A stretch of 64,000 nt of DNA from Streptomyces plumbidurans (lineage in GTDB: Bacteria; Actinomycetota; Actinomycetes; Streptomycetales; Streptomycetaceae). Both the position numbers and the translations under genes were made by a program. The notes under the pieces were generated by a model that saw nothing but the letters and a program-made list of their open reading frames with translations, was not told the DNA's origin and did not search any database. Positions 33,107 through 47,671 of this stretch are shown here, piece after piece. Position 1 is the first letter of the stretch; every line of letters starts with the position of its first letter. The DNA is taken from positions 1 through 64,000 of the forward strand of contig NZ_JAFJSY010000013.1 in NCBI RefSeq assembly GCF_019857225.1. Direction: 5' to 3'.

Positions 33107-34597
33107 TCAACCGGTTTTCGTGCAGGCGTGGCCGTTCAGCGTGAAGCCGTACGGCGGGGAGTTCTTGCTCTGCCAGGACGCCAGGAAGCCGAAGGTGAGG
33201 GTGCCGCCGGCGGAGACGGAGCTGTTGTAGTCGGCGGCGGTGGCGGTGACCCGGGAGCCGGTCTGGGCGACGGTCGCGTCCCACATCTGGCCGACCTGCT
33301 GGCCGTCCGGGAAGGACCACGCCACCCGCCAGGTGTCGAGGGCGTCGGTGGTGGTGACGGAGACGGTGGCCTGGAATCCGTCGGGCCACTGGCTGTCCAG
33401 CCGGTACGCGACCGTGCAGGCGGCCGGTTCGCTGCGGTCGGGGACCGGCTTGCCCGTGGCCGTCGAGGAAGTCGAGGAAGTGGTGCCCTGGGGTTCCGGG
33501 TCGGAGTTCCTCGCGCCCGAGGCGGTCTTCGGCTCGGCGCGCGTGGTGGACGGTGACGGGGTGACGGACGGCGACGCGGTGACGGAGGGCAGGGACGGCC
33601 GGGGAGCCGCCACAGGGGAGCTGTCGGCCGGCGAGTCCCCCGCCGCATCGTCGTCGCCGGAGCCGAACGGCATCAGCGACACGGCCAGCGCGAGCAGTGA
33701 CACGGCGACGGCGGCGGCGAGCAGGCCGCCGCGCAGGACGCGCACTCGGTTCGTACCGTTCTTCGGCTCGCCGCCCTCGCCGTCGGCCGGTTCCGGGCGC
33801 CCGGCGCCGAGCCGCACCTCGGCCGCGCGGCGGCGGCGCTCCAGATAGGCGAGCGCGCCCCAGCCGATGACCCCGCCGGCGAGGGCGGCGGACAGTCCGC
33901 CGCCCTGCGGGCGCAGACCGGCGGCGGTCTCCGCGCAGTCCACGCAGGTGGCCAGGTGCCGCGAGAGGTCGGCCGGGACGTCGGCGGCGGGTGAGCGGGT
34001 GACCGCGTCGAGGAGCCGGGCGTAGCTGCGGCACTCCGTGTCCATCGGTGTGTCGCGCTGGGCGCGGCGACAGCGGTCGCGGAACAGGCCGCGCACCTGG
34101 GTGAGTTCGTCGGCCACGGAGGCGGGGTCGAGGCCGAGCCTGCGGGCCGCCACGGGCAGCGGCAGCGCCTCCACCTCGGCCAGCCACAGCAGCGCCGCGT
34201 CCGGTTCCTGCAGATCGCGCAGCGCGCGCAGGGCGAGCGGGCGGCGCAACGGGAGTCCGGTGTAGCGCGCGGGCTTGTCCGAGTTGAGCCACAGGCGCAG
34301 GTCGGGGTCGAGGTCGTGTCCTCGTCCGCCGGCCTCCCAGGCCGCCGCCGTGGTGCGTACGGCGGTCAGCAGCAGGGGTATCGCGGGCAGGCGGGGCGAG
34401 CGGCGGCCGCCGCTGCGGGCGCCGCTCGCCCCGGTGGCGCGGACCTCGCCGATGCCGAGCGCGAACGCCTCGGTGGCGAGTTGGGTGGCCGGGGCCGAGC
34501 CCGCGGTGCACAGGTCGGCGTAGGAAAGGACCGCGTCCCAGCACTCGGAGAACAGCGCGGCCTCGGCGGCGTCCTTCGGGGTCGGCAGGTCGGGCAT
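33107..34597 (-). CDS. Sigma-like / zinc-finger anti-sigma-like / membrane / CBM2 fusion protein
   Basis: 496 aa. Residues 1-80 and 120-185 look like sigma-70 regions 2 and 4 (ATEAFALGIGEVRATG; LALRALRDLQEPDAALLWLA; LPLPVAARRLGLDPASVADE). Residues 185-230 hold a zf-HC2 anti-sigma motif: Cys189, then His214-x3-Cys218-x2-Cys221. Hydrophobic spans occur at 233-252 and 290-309. A Ser/Thr/Pro linker (320-390) leads to a CBM2 cellulose-binding domain (392-496) with flanking Cys394 and Cys492 for the usual disulfide and aromatic residues (Trp404, Trp423, Trp439, Trp475). A cytosolic regulator with an extracellular polysaccharide sensor is implied, but the topology depends on whether the first span is real. 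Promoter DNA contacts are not verified. Confidence 0.72.
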   Translation of the reverse strand: MPDLPTPKDAAEAALFSECWDAVLSYADLCTAGSAPATQLATEAFALGIGEVRATGASGARSGGRRSPRLPAIPLLLTAVRTTAAAWEAGGRGHDLDPDLRLWLNSDKPARYTGLPLRRPLALRALRDLQEPDAALLWLAEVEALPLPVAARRLGLDPASVADELTQVRGLFRDRCRRAQRDTPMDTECRSYARLLDAVTRSPAADVPADLSRHLATCVDCAETAAGLRPQGGGLSAALAGGVIGWGALAYLERRRRAAEVRLGAGRPEPADGEGGEPKNGTNRVRVLRGGLLAAAVAVSLLALAVSLMPFGSGDDDAAGDSPADSSPVAAPRPSLPSVTASPSVTPSPSTTRAEPKTASGARNSDPEPQGTTSSTSSTATGKPVPDRSEPAACTVAYRLDSQWPDGFQATVSVTTTDALDTWRVAWSFPDGQQVGQMWDATVAQTGSRVTATAADYNSSVSAGGTLTFGFLASWQSKNSPPYGFTLNGHACTKTG

Positions 34598-34814
34598 GGG
34601 TCTCCTGCATTCACAAGCGAGGTCAACTCACCATGTCGGCAAAGGAGTTGGGGGGAACCTCGCGGCAGGCAGGAGCCTTGCACGTATCTCTCGCGACTGA
34701 CAAGCGCTGTGTTCGGTTGTCCCGGCAGACACCTGCGCGGCCCGTGGCGCGGCCCAACTCCAGCCTCACGTACGCAAGGAGACCATGTTTTGACTCACCG
34801 TGCCCAGGGGTCGC
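34598..34814. other. Intergenic region before the CBM2 fusion gene
   Basis: 217 bp. The plus strand contains a good ribosome site (AAGGAG) followed by ATG-TTT-TGA, a two-codon start-stop element at 34785-34793, pointing away from both neighbouring minus-strand genes. Nothing else recognised. Confidence 0.4.
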
Positions 34815-36152
34815 TCAGACCTCCGCCGCCTTCGCCGACTCCACCTCGTCCCGGGCCGGAAGGCTGTCCATGAAGGAGCTGACGGAGAAGACGGCGCGGC
34901 CGGGTCCGGGCGGGCCGTAGCCGGGGGGCGAGGACAGGCCGAAGTCCTCCATGGTCTGGCGGTAGGCCTGCAGCAGCCGGATGTGGTACTCCAGCGGGGC
35001 GCCGTCGGGGTTGGTCTTGCCGAGCGGGGTGGTGGGCTCGGGGCACCAGGTGGTGAAGCGGGGCGTGATGCCGTGCGACATGAAGAACCGCAGTCCCTCG
35101 GTGGTGGAGGCGATGGCCTCGTCGACGGTCTTGAAGCCGAAGGGTTCGGCCATCTCCACGCCCGCGACGAAGTTGGGGATGACGTTGCGCGCGCCGAAGA
35201 CGTCGGCGGAGTCGAGGATGCGCTTGTGCCACTCGTCCCGGCCGACGTACCGCTCCTTGCCGGGGCAGTACATCTTGAACAGATACTCGTCCCACACCTC
35301 GAAGTTGGGGTGGTAGATCTGCACACCGTAGTCCTTGAACCGCTGCACGTCGTCCTTGGGCAGCGCCTGTGCGACGACCTTGCCGATCCAGCGGCCCGGG
35401 AAGCGCTCCTCGATGGCCTTGGCGTAGTGCCCGTAGAAGTCGGCCTCGTCCCGTCCGGAGACGGTCTTGGTGATCGCGCCGCCGGTCAGCGTGTAGGCGG
35501 TGGACGCCTTGGCGGTGTCGTACCGGTCGATGATCTCCAGCGCCTCCAGGACCTCTTCCACGTCCTTGACGCCGGTGTACGGCCGCCCGGCCGCCTTGTG
35601 CTGGCGCCAGTTGTGGTTGATGTCGCAGTACTGGCACTCCTCCTTGGCGCCGAAGTACTGGCAGACGCGGAAGACGGTGAGGTAGATGAGGTAGCCCCAC
35701 TGGATGGTGGGGGCCACCTCCATCACGGACTTCCCGTTGGAGAGGGTGTGCCGGTAGTACTCGGGCATGGGCGGCACGCCGACGTCCGAGATCCGCTTGC
35801 CGTCCAGGTAGAGGCCGAGCACGCCGTGCTCGTCGGCGGCGACGCGGTAGGGCGAGGCCGGGTTCACGCGCACGGAGACGACGGTACGGCGCAGGTCGTA
35901 CGGTCCGCCGGTGAGGATGATCTCCTCCGGCGGGCGCCGCAGAGCGGCCTCGCCCAGCTCCGGCAGTGTCTGGTGGTCGAAGGAGAAGATGAAGTAGGAC
36001 TTCGGCTTGACCTCGCCGGACTCGTTGTCGCTCAGCGCGGACGGGTCGAAGGCCACGCCTCCTCGCAGCAGGTCCTCCTTGAAGACGGCTTCCCGCGGTA
36101 CATGCGGGAACCGCTCCATCAGATCCTCGACCAGTGCGGTACGGCTGCCCAT
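34815..36152 (-). CDS. Radical SAM protein with atypical CX8CX2C cluster motif
   Basis: 445 aa from ATG 36152 (GGGAGGAG upstream). Cys164, Cys173 and Cys176 lie in CQYFGAKEECQYC, i.e. CX8CX2C instead of the canonical CX3CX2C. Beyond it a TIM-barrel pattern follows (TLTGGAITKTVSGRDEADFY, WIGKVVAQALPKD, FGARNVIPNFVAGVEMAE, then TPRFTTWCPEPTTPLGKTNP). It should use a [4Fe-4S] cluster and S-adenosylmethionine to form a 5'-deoxyadenosyl radical. The first 110 residues form an extra N-terminal domain. No partner enzymes or precursor peptide adjoin, so the substrate is unknown. Independent gene, 217 bp upstream of the CBM2 fusion. Confidence 0.82.
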   Translation of the reverse strand: MGSRTALVEDLMERFPHVPREAVFKEDLLRGGVAFDPSALSDNESGEVKPKSYFIFSFDHQTLPELGEAALRRPPEEIILTGGPYDLRRTVVSVRVNPASPYRVAADEHGVLGLYLDGKRISDVGVPPMPEYYRHTLSNGKSVMEVAPTIQWGYLIYLTVFRVCQYFGAKEECQYCDINHNWRQHKAAGRPYTGVKDVEEVLEALEIIDRYDTAKASTAYTLTGGAITKTVSGRDEADFYGHYAKAIEERFPGRWIGKVVAQALPKDDVQRFKDYGVQIYHPNFEVWDEYLFKMYCPGKERYVGRDEWHKRILDSADVFGARNVIPNFVAGVEMAEPFGFKTVDEAIASTTEGLRFFMSHGITPRFTTWCPEPTTPLGKTNPDGAPLEYHIRLLQAYRQTMEDFGLSSPPGYGPPGPGRAVFSVSSFMDSLPARDEVESAKAAEV

Positions 36153-36320
36153 CCCCACGCTCCTCCCGGTTCGGACGTACGACTCCTCACGGTATGCCCT
36201 CGCCCGTGCGTCAGCCGTGGCGGGGCCCCCGACGGTGCGCAACATGTCCCGGTACGGGAGGTTTGGCGGGAGCAGCGGGCCGGGCACGGGGGTGCCTCAG
36301 GCCCAGGTGAGTGGCAGGGC

Positions 36321-37328
36321 TCACGCCTCCCGCTCCAGCGCCTCCGGATTCACCGCGTACGCCAGCTCCTCGCCCCGCACGAAGCGTGCCGCCTCCTCGG
36401 CGACCACGCGGCCGAGGCGGGCGACCTCGTTGCCGAGGGAGCCGGCGAGGTGCGGGGTGACGAAGGCGTTCGGGAGGGTGTGGAGGGGGGAGTCGGCGGG
36501 GAGCGGCTCGGGGTCGGTGACGTCGAGGATCGCCGCGAGGCGGCCAATGCGCAGTTCCGCGGTGAGCGCCTCGTGGTCGACCAGGGCGCCGCGGGCCGTG
36601 TTGATCAGGACCGCGCCGTCGGGCATCAGGGCCAACTCGCGGCGGCCGATCATGTGCCGGGTCTCGGGGGTCGCGGGTGCGTGCAGCGTCACGATGTCCG
36701 AGGTGCGCAGGAGGTCGTCCAGGGCGAGCAGGGGGACGCCGAGGGCGGCGGCCCCGGCCTCGTCCACGTACGGGTCGGTCAGGCTCGGGCGCAGGTCGAA
36801 GGGGCGGAGCAGCTCCAGCAGGCGGCGGCCGACGCGGGAGGCGCCGACGACGCCCACCCGGCGGCCGTGGTTGCCGATGCCCCGCACGAGCTCCCAGCCG
36901 GGGTGGGCGCCCCCTGTCCGCAGCCGCTCCCGGGAGGCGAAGGCGTCCTTGCCCGCCAGCAGGATCATGGCGAGGGTGTACTCGGCGACCGGGACCGCGT
37001 TGGCGGCGGCCGCCGAGGAGACCGCGATGCCGCGCCGCCACACGTCGGGGGTCGTGAAGCCCTTGACCGAGCCGGCCGAGTGCAGGATGGCCCGCAGCTT
37101 CGGTGCCGCGTCGAGGACGGCGGTGTCCAGGCGGGGGCAGCCCCAGCCGGTGACCAGGATCTCGGTGCGGGCCAGGACCGCCCGGACGCTGGGGTCGCCG
37201 AAGTCGCGGACCACCGTGTCCGGGTCGATGTCCACGCTCTCCCGGAGCTGTGCGAGCACCTCCGGCGGGAAGACCTGCGGGACGTTCTCGGCGGTCATCG
37301 CGAACAGCGCCTGGGGACGCTCGGGCAA
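36321..37328 (-). CDS. D-2-hydroxyacid dehydrogenase
   Basis: 335 aa from TTG 37328, chosen because GGAAGG lies 8 nt upstream and MPERPQALFAMTAENVP suits the family; a downstream ATG (MTAENVP) is the alternative. NAD-binding Rossmann motif VGVVGASRVGRRLLELL; catalytic-domain signature LINTARGALVDHEAL (Arg) and a His in FVTPHLAGSLGNEV. Reduces 2-keto acids or oxidises D-2-hydroxyacids such as glycerate. Divergent from aldO; a LacI-like half site lies between. The two may serve a common sugar-acid/polyol route (inference). Confidence 0.88.
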   Translation of the reverse strand: MPERPQALFAMTAENVPQVFPPEVLAQLRESVDIDPDTVVRDFGDPSVRAVLARTEILVTGWGCPRLDTAVLDAAPKLRAILHSAGSVKGFTTPDVWRRGIAVSSAAAANAVPVAEYTLAMILLAGKDAFASRERLRTGGAHPGWELVRGIGNHGRRVGVVGASRVGRRLLELLRPFDLRPSLTDPYVDEAGAAALGVPLLALDDLLRTSDIVTLHAPATPETRHMIGRRELALMPDGAVLINTARGALVDHEALTAELRIGRLAAILDVTDPEPLPADSPLHTLPNAFVTPHLAGSLGNEVARLGRVVAEEAARFVRGEELAYAVNPEALEREA

Positions 37329-37376
37329 CGGAGTGGCCTTCCCGCTGGGCGGCCCATGGACCACGGCACGTGAGCC

Positions 37377-37398
37377 ATGGGGAAAACGCTCTCTAAAG
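37377..37398. promoter_or_regulatory. Possible LacI-type operator before hydroxyacid dehydrogenase/aldO
   Basis: GGGGAAAACGCTCTCTAAAG contains the AAAACG/CTCT core seen in LacI-family operators, but the second half is imperfect. It lies in the divergent gap 37329-37455. Confidence 0.3.
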
Positions 37399-37401
37399 TA
37401 G

Positions 37402-38709
<1,308 letters not shown>

Positions 38710-38792
38710 ACTCCGGTGATCCGGCGGTGATCTCGGGCGACTTCGCGCAGGCCGCGCTGTCCGGCGGCCGGGAAGCGGACTTCCTCGCACCC

Positions 38793-38815
38793 CTTTCGTA
38801 AACCCTTGTCGAAAG
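38793..38815. promoter_or_regulatory. ROK operator candidate 1 (CTTTCG-N11-CGAAAG)
   Basis: Perfect 6-bp arms CTTTCG/CGAAAG around TAAACCCTTGT, 60 bp upstream of the ROK gene. The same sequence pattern recurs before the sugar operon at 40230-40254. Confidence 0.65.
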
Positions 38816-38875
38816 TCTCCCGCAGAACATAGCCTTGCGCAGCGCCGGAGGAGTGCCGGCGGGGAGGGGAGTTCG

Positions 38876-40123
38876 ATGAGGCGCGGCACATCGCGTGACA
38901 TCCGTACGGCGAACCGCTACGAGGTGCTGCGCCAGATCATCGCCCAGTCTCCCACCTCACGGCAGGAGTTGGCGGCCGCCACCGGGCTGAGCCTGGCCAC
39001 GGTCGCCACGCTCGTCGGCGAGCTGCTCGACCTGCGGATGATCACCGAGGTGGGCTTCGAGGACTCGGCGGGCGGCCGCCCCCGCGGCCTGGTCGCCGTC
39101 AACGCCTCGGGGGGCGCGCTGATCGGCGTCGACATCGCGGAGACGTACGTCCATGTCGAGCTGTTCGACCTGGCGCTCAACGTCCTGGCCCGCGCCGACG
39201 AGGACGTACGCCCCGGCGAGAGCCTGCCCGAGCAGGTGGTCGGCCATGTCGCCGCCGCCGTCGGCTCGGTGGTGGCGCAGGCCGGGATCGAGGGCGCCCG
39301 GGTGCTCGGTGTCGGGGTGAGCGTTCCGGGGCAGGTCGACCGGGCGACGGGCATCTCGGAGTACGCGCCGAACTGGAACTGGCACGACGTGCCACTGCTG
39401 GAACTGCTCACCGAGCACATCGCCTACCCGCTGTATCTGGACAACCCGCTGCGCGCCTCCGCGGTGGCGGAGCTGTGGTTCGGCGCGGTGCGCGGGCGCG
39501 GGGACGCCGTGGTGGTCAACCTCGGCACCGGCGTGGGCGCCGGACTGGTTCTCGGCGGCGCGCTGCACCGGGGCGTCAGCAACAGTGCCGGCGAGTGGGG
39601 CCACACCACGATCGTGCTGGACGGCAGGCTGTGCCGCTGCGGCAAGAACGGCTGCGTGGAGGCGTACGTCGGCGCGTCCGGGATCATGCTGACGCTGCGG
39701 GAGCTGAGCCCCGACAGCCCCCTGCTGCACACCGAGGACCAGACGGCCACCATCGACGCGCTGGGGCGGGGGCTGCGCGCGAACGACCCGGTGGCGCTCA
39801 AGGTGGTCCGCGAGACCGTCAAGTACCTCGGTGCCGGCATCGCCGACCTGGTCAATCTGTTCAACCCCGAACTGGTGGTGCTCAGCAGCTGGGTCGCGAG
39901 CGCGCTCGGCGAACCCCTGGTCGCCGAGGTGCGCGAGGGCGTGGCCCGGCATGCGCTGCCGCGGCCGATGGCGGCCACCGAGATCGTCCTGTCCCCCATC
40001 CCCACCGACCCGGTGTGCCTGGGCGCCGCCACGTTCGCGCTGGAGGGCGCGCTGCAGTCCGTGGGGCAGCGCCCCGCGCCGCAGCGGGCACGGCCCGGCA
40101 GGAACCGCACCGTGGCGTCGTAG
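38876..40123 (+). CDS. ROK-family transcriptional regulator
   Basis: 415 aa, ATG after GGGGAGGGGAG. The N-terminal winged helix (NRYEVLRQIIAQSPTSRQEL, AAATGLSLATVATLVGELLD) is fused to a ROK sugar-kinase-like domain. The zinc motif CRCGKNGCVEAYVG (CXCG...GC.E) and VVNLGTGVGAGLVLGGALHR are intact. ROK regulators bind sugars and control nearby uptake genes. The sugar ABC genes and GH2 follow on the same strand. Likely autoregulated through the shared dyad. Confidence 0.92.
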   Translation: MRRGTSRDIRTANRYEVLRQIIAQSPTSRQELAAATGLSLATVATLVGELLDLRMITEVGFEDSAGGRPRGLVAVNASGGALIGVDIAETYVHVELFDLALNVLARADEDVRPGESLPEQVVGHVAAAVGSVVAQAGIEGARVLGVGVSVPGQVDRATGISEYAPNWNWHDVPLLELLTEHIAYPLYLDNPLRASAVAELWFGAVRGRGDAVVVNLGTGVGAGLVLGGALHRGVSNSAGEWGHTTIVLDGRLCRCGKNGCVEAYVGASGIMLTLRELSPDSPLLHTEDQTATIDALGRGLRANDPVALKVVRETVKYLGAGIADLVNLFNPELVVLSSWVASALGEPLVAEVREGVARHALPRPMAATEIVLSPIPTDPVCLGAATFALEGALQSVGQRPAPQRARPGRNRTVAS

Positions 40124-40229
40124 CACCCGCGAACCGAGGGCCGCCGTCCGCAACCGATCCGGCGGCCCTCAACCCCCTTGCGTCACTGCCGTGTTCGGCA
40201 TCCCGAACCGCAGACAACGCTTCATGCAG

Positions 40230-40254
40230 CCTTCGTCCAACCCCTTGCCGAAGG
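40230..40254. promoter_or_regulatory. ROK operator candidate 2 (CCTTCG-N13-CGAAGG)
   Basis: Arms CCTTCG/CGAAGG around TCCAACCCCTTGC; aligns with site 38793-38815 over nearly all positions with a 2-bp length difference. It is about 107 bp before the binding-protein gene. The motif TTGGCCGAAGG just downstream repeats the right half. Confidence 0.65.
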
Positions 40255-40360
40255 ATTGGCCGAAGGCTAACGTCCCGGCACCGCACAGCACGTCGCGCCC
40301 CATGGCGCCGTAGCGCTGAAGGCGTGGAGCCGCAGCAGCACTCGAGACAAGGACGTCAGC

Positions 40361-41626
40361 ATGTCGGCAATGAGCAACAGCAACTTCTCCCGCCGATCCC
40401 TCTTCAGGGCCGCCGCGGGCATGGCGGCCGCCGGCACGCTGGCCGCGTGCGGCAGCAACAACGGGCGCGGGGGCGGATCGGGGTCGGGCAAGCAGCTGGT
40501 CCAGTACTTCCACGCCTACGGCGAGGCGGGCACGGAGCAGGCCATCAAGCGGTACGCGGCCGCGTACAAGGACGCCCACGTGCGCACCAGTTGGATCACC
40601 GGCAGCAACTTCGAGGCGAAGCTCTTCGCCGCCCTGCTCACCAAGCAGGCGCCCGACGTCTTCGAGTTCCACCCGCAGATCCAGCTCGTCAAGAGCGGGC
40701 AGGTGGCCGACCTCAGCGACCTCATCGACCCGGTCAAGTCCGACTTCAACCAGGCCGACATCACCTCGCACACCGTGGACGGGAAGATCTACGGCGTCCG
40801 CATGATCGACGACCCGCAGTTCTTCTTCTACCGCAAGTCGATGCTGGCCAAAGCGAAGGTCGAGGTGCCGACCACGCTCGACGAGCTGATCGAGGCGGCG
40901 GCCAAGCTCACCACGGACAAGGTCAAGGGCGTCTACCTCGGCAACGACCTCACCGCGGTCATCAATCCGCTCATCTGGTCGGCCGGCGCCGACACCCTGA
41001 CCGCCGACAACAAGCCCGCCTTCCACACGGACGCGGTCGTCGCCGGCATGAAGCAGCTGCGCCAACTGTTCACCAGCGGCCACCTGCTGCTGGACGCCCC
41101 GGCCGACTACTGGGACCCGTCCGCGATCGACCAGGGCCTGTGCGCCATCCAGTTCAGCGGCATGTGGGCGATGCCCGCCATGCAGAAGGCGCTCGGCGAC
41201 GACCTCGGCATCTTCCCGTTCCCCAAGGTGGGCAGCGCCGGCAAGCTCTCGGTCTACAACGGCGGTTGGTCGATGTTCGTCAACGCCAAGGGAAAGAACG
41301 TCGACGCGGCCAAGGAGTACGTCAAGTGGCTGTGGATCGAGCAGAAAAAGTACCAGGAGGATTGGGCGACTTCGTACGGCTTCCACATCCCGCCGCGCAC
41401 CTCCATCGCCCAGTCCGCCACCAAGCTCCACTCGGGTCTGCCCGCTGAGGGCGTCAAACTCTTCAACACCTACGGGCACTTCGACAACATCGGCTGGACC
41501 CAGGCCATGATCACGGCGGTCCAGGACGCCTTCGCCAACAGCGTCCGCAAGAACGGCGATCCGGACGCCGCGCTGACCACCGCGGAGAAGAAGGTCGACG
41601 CCGAGCTCAAGAAGCTGTTCGGCTAG
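40361..41626 (+). CDS. Sugar ABC transporter solute-binding lipoprotein
   Basis: 421 aa. The signal has a twin-arginine pair (SRRSLFRAAAG) and lipobox LAAC with Cys30, so it is probably exported by Tat and lipid-anchored. The rest is a cluster-B type (MalE-like) binding protein: LVQYFHAYGEAGTEQAIKRY, APDVFEFHPQIQLVKSGQVA, GMWAMPAMQKALGDD, WSMFVNAKGKNVDAAKEYVK. First gene of the importer operon, followed 20 bp later by the permease genes. Ligand probably the oligosaccharide or disaccharide hydrolysed by the GH2. Confidence 0.92.
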   Translation: MSAMSNSNFSRRSLFRAAAGMAAAGTLAACGSNNGRGGGSGSGKQLVQYFHAYGEAGTEQAIKRYAAAYKDAHVRTSWITGSNFEAKLFAALLTKQAPDVFEFHPQIQLVKSGQVADLSDLIDPVKSDFNQADITSHTVDGKIYGVRMIDDPQFFFYRKSMLAKAKVEVPTTLDELIEAAAKLTTDKVKGVYLGNDLTAVINPLIWSAGADTLTADNKPAFHTDAVVAGMKQLRQLFTSGHLLLDAPADYWDPSAIDQGLCAIQFSGMWAMPAMQKALGDDLGIFPFPKVGSAGKLSVYNGGWSMFVNAKGKNVDAAKEYVKWLWIEQKKYQEDWATSYGFHIPPRTSIAQSATKLHSGLPAEGVKLFNTYGHFDNIGWTQAMITAVQDAFANSVRKNGDPDAALTTAEKKVDAELKKLFG

Positions 41627-41646
41627 GCCGGCCCGGAGACGACGCC

Positions 41647-42611
41647 ATGTCGACCACGACCACGCGCGGGGTCTCCCGCCCCGCCCCGGCCAAGGCCCAG
41701 CGGGCCCGGCCGCGGCGGGCCCTGCGGGGCAGCCCGACCTTCAACTTCTGGCTCTTCACCGGGCCGTTCCTCATTGGCCTGGTGATCTTCGTCTTCGTGC
41801 CGATCGGCTGGAGCATCTGGCTCAGCTTCTTCGACGCCCGCTTCACCGTCACGCCGAGCAAGTTCATCGGCTTCGACAACTACACGAGCATGCTGGAGAA
41901 CTCCAACTTCACCGGTTCGCTGGTGACGTTCACGGTGTTCGCCGCGCTCATCGTGCCGCTCACCTGGGCGCTGTCGCTGGGGCTCGCGCTGCTGGTGCAC
42001 CGGCTGCGGTTCATGCGGGCGTTCTTCCGGTCGGTGTTCTTCCTGCCCACCGCGGTCTCCTACGTCGCCGCCGCGCTGATCTGGAAGATGTCCGTCTTCA
42101 CCGGCGTCCGCTTCGGTCTGATGAACACGGTGCTCGGCTGGTTCGGCGTCGACAACATCGCCTATCTGTCCGACCCGAACCCGCCCTGGTACTGGCTGGT
42201 CATCGTGACCGTACGCCTGTGGCTGCAGGCCGGGTTCTACATGATCCTGTTCCTCGCGGCCCTGCAGAACATCCCGCCGGAGCTGTACGAGGCGGCCGCG
42301 ATCGACGGTGCCCGGCCCGGCTGGCAGACCTTCCGGTACATCACCCTGCCCCAGCTGCGCGCCACCTCGACCGCGGTGATCCTGCTGCTGCTCATCGCCG
42401 CCTACCAGGCGTTCGACGAGTTCTTCAACATCATCACGACCAGGGCGACCTGGGGTCAGACACCGCTCATGGTCCTGTACAAGACAGCCCTCGGCGAGAA
42501 CCAGGACTACGGCGCCGGCAGCGCGGGCGCCGTCATCCTCACGCTGCTGATCTGCGTCGTCACGCTCTTCCAGGGCAAGATCATGGGCTTCGGAAGAGGG
42601 GAGGAGTCCCA

Positions 42612-42615
<4 letters not shown>
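41647..42615 (+). CDS. Sugar ABC transporter permease (MalF type)
   Basis: 322 aa with six membrane spans; the EAA loop is YEAAAIDGARPGWQTFRYIT followed by LPQL, the site that touches the ATPase. The stop overlaps the next start by GTGA. No ATPase gene is present in the locus; Streptomyces sugar importers of this class commonly share the MsiK ATPase. Confidence 0.93.

Positions 42616-47667
<5,052 letters not shown>

Positions 47668-47671
<4 letters not shown>

Noticed and set aside
34785-34793. Start-stop element ATG-TTT-TGA with AAGGAG as a regulatory mini-ORF
   Set aside because: It faces away from both adjacent genes, and no gene follows on its strand, so no regulatory role can be supported.
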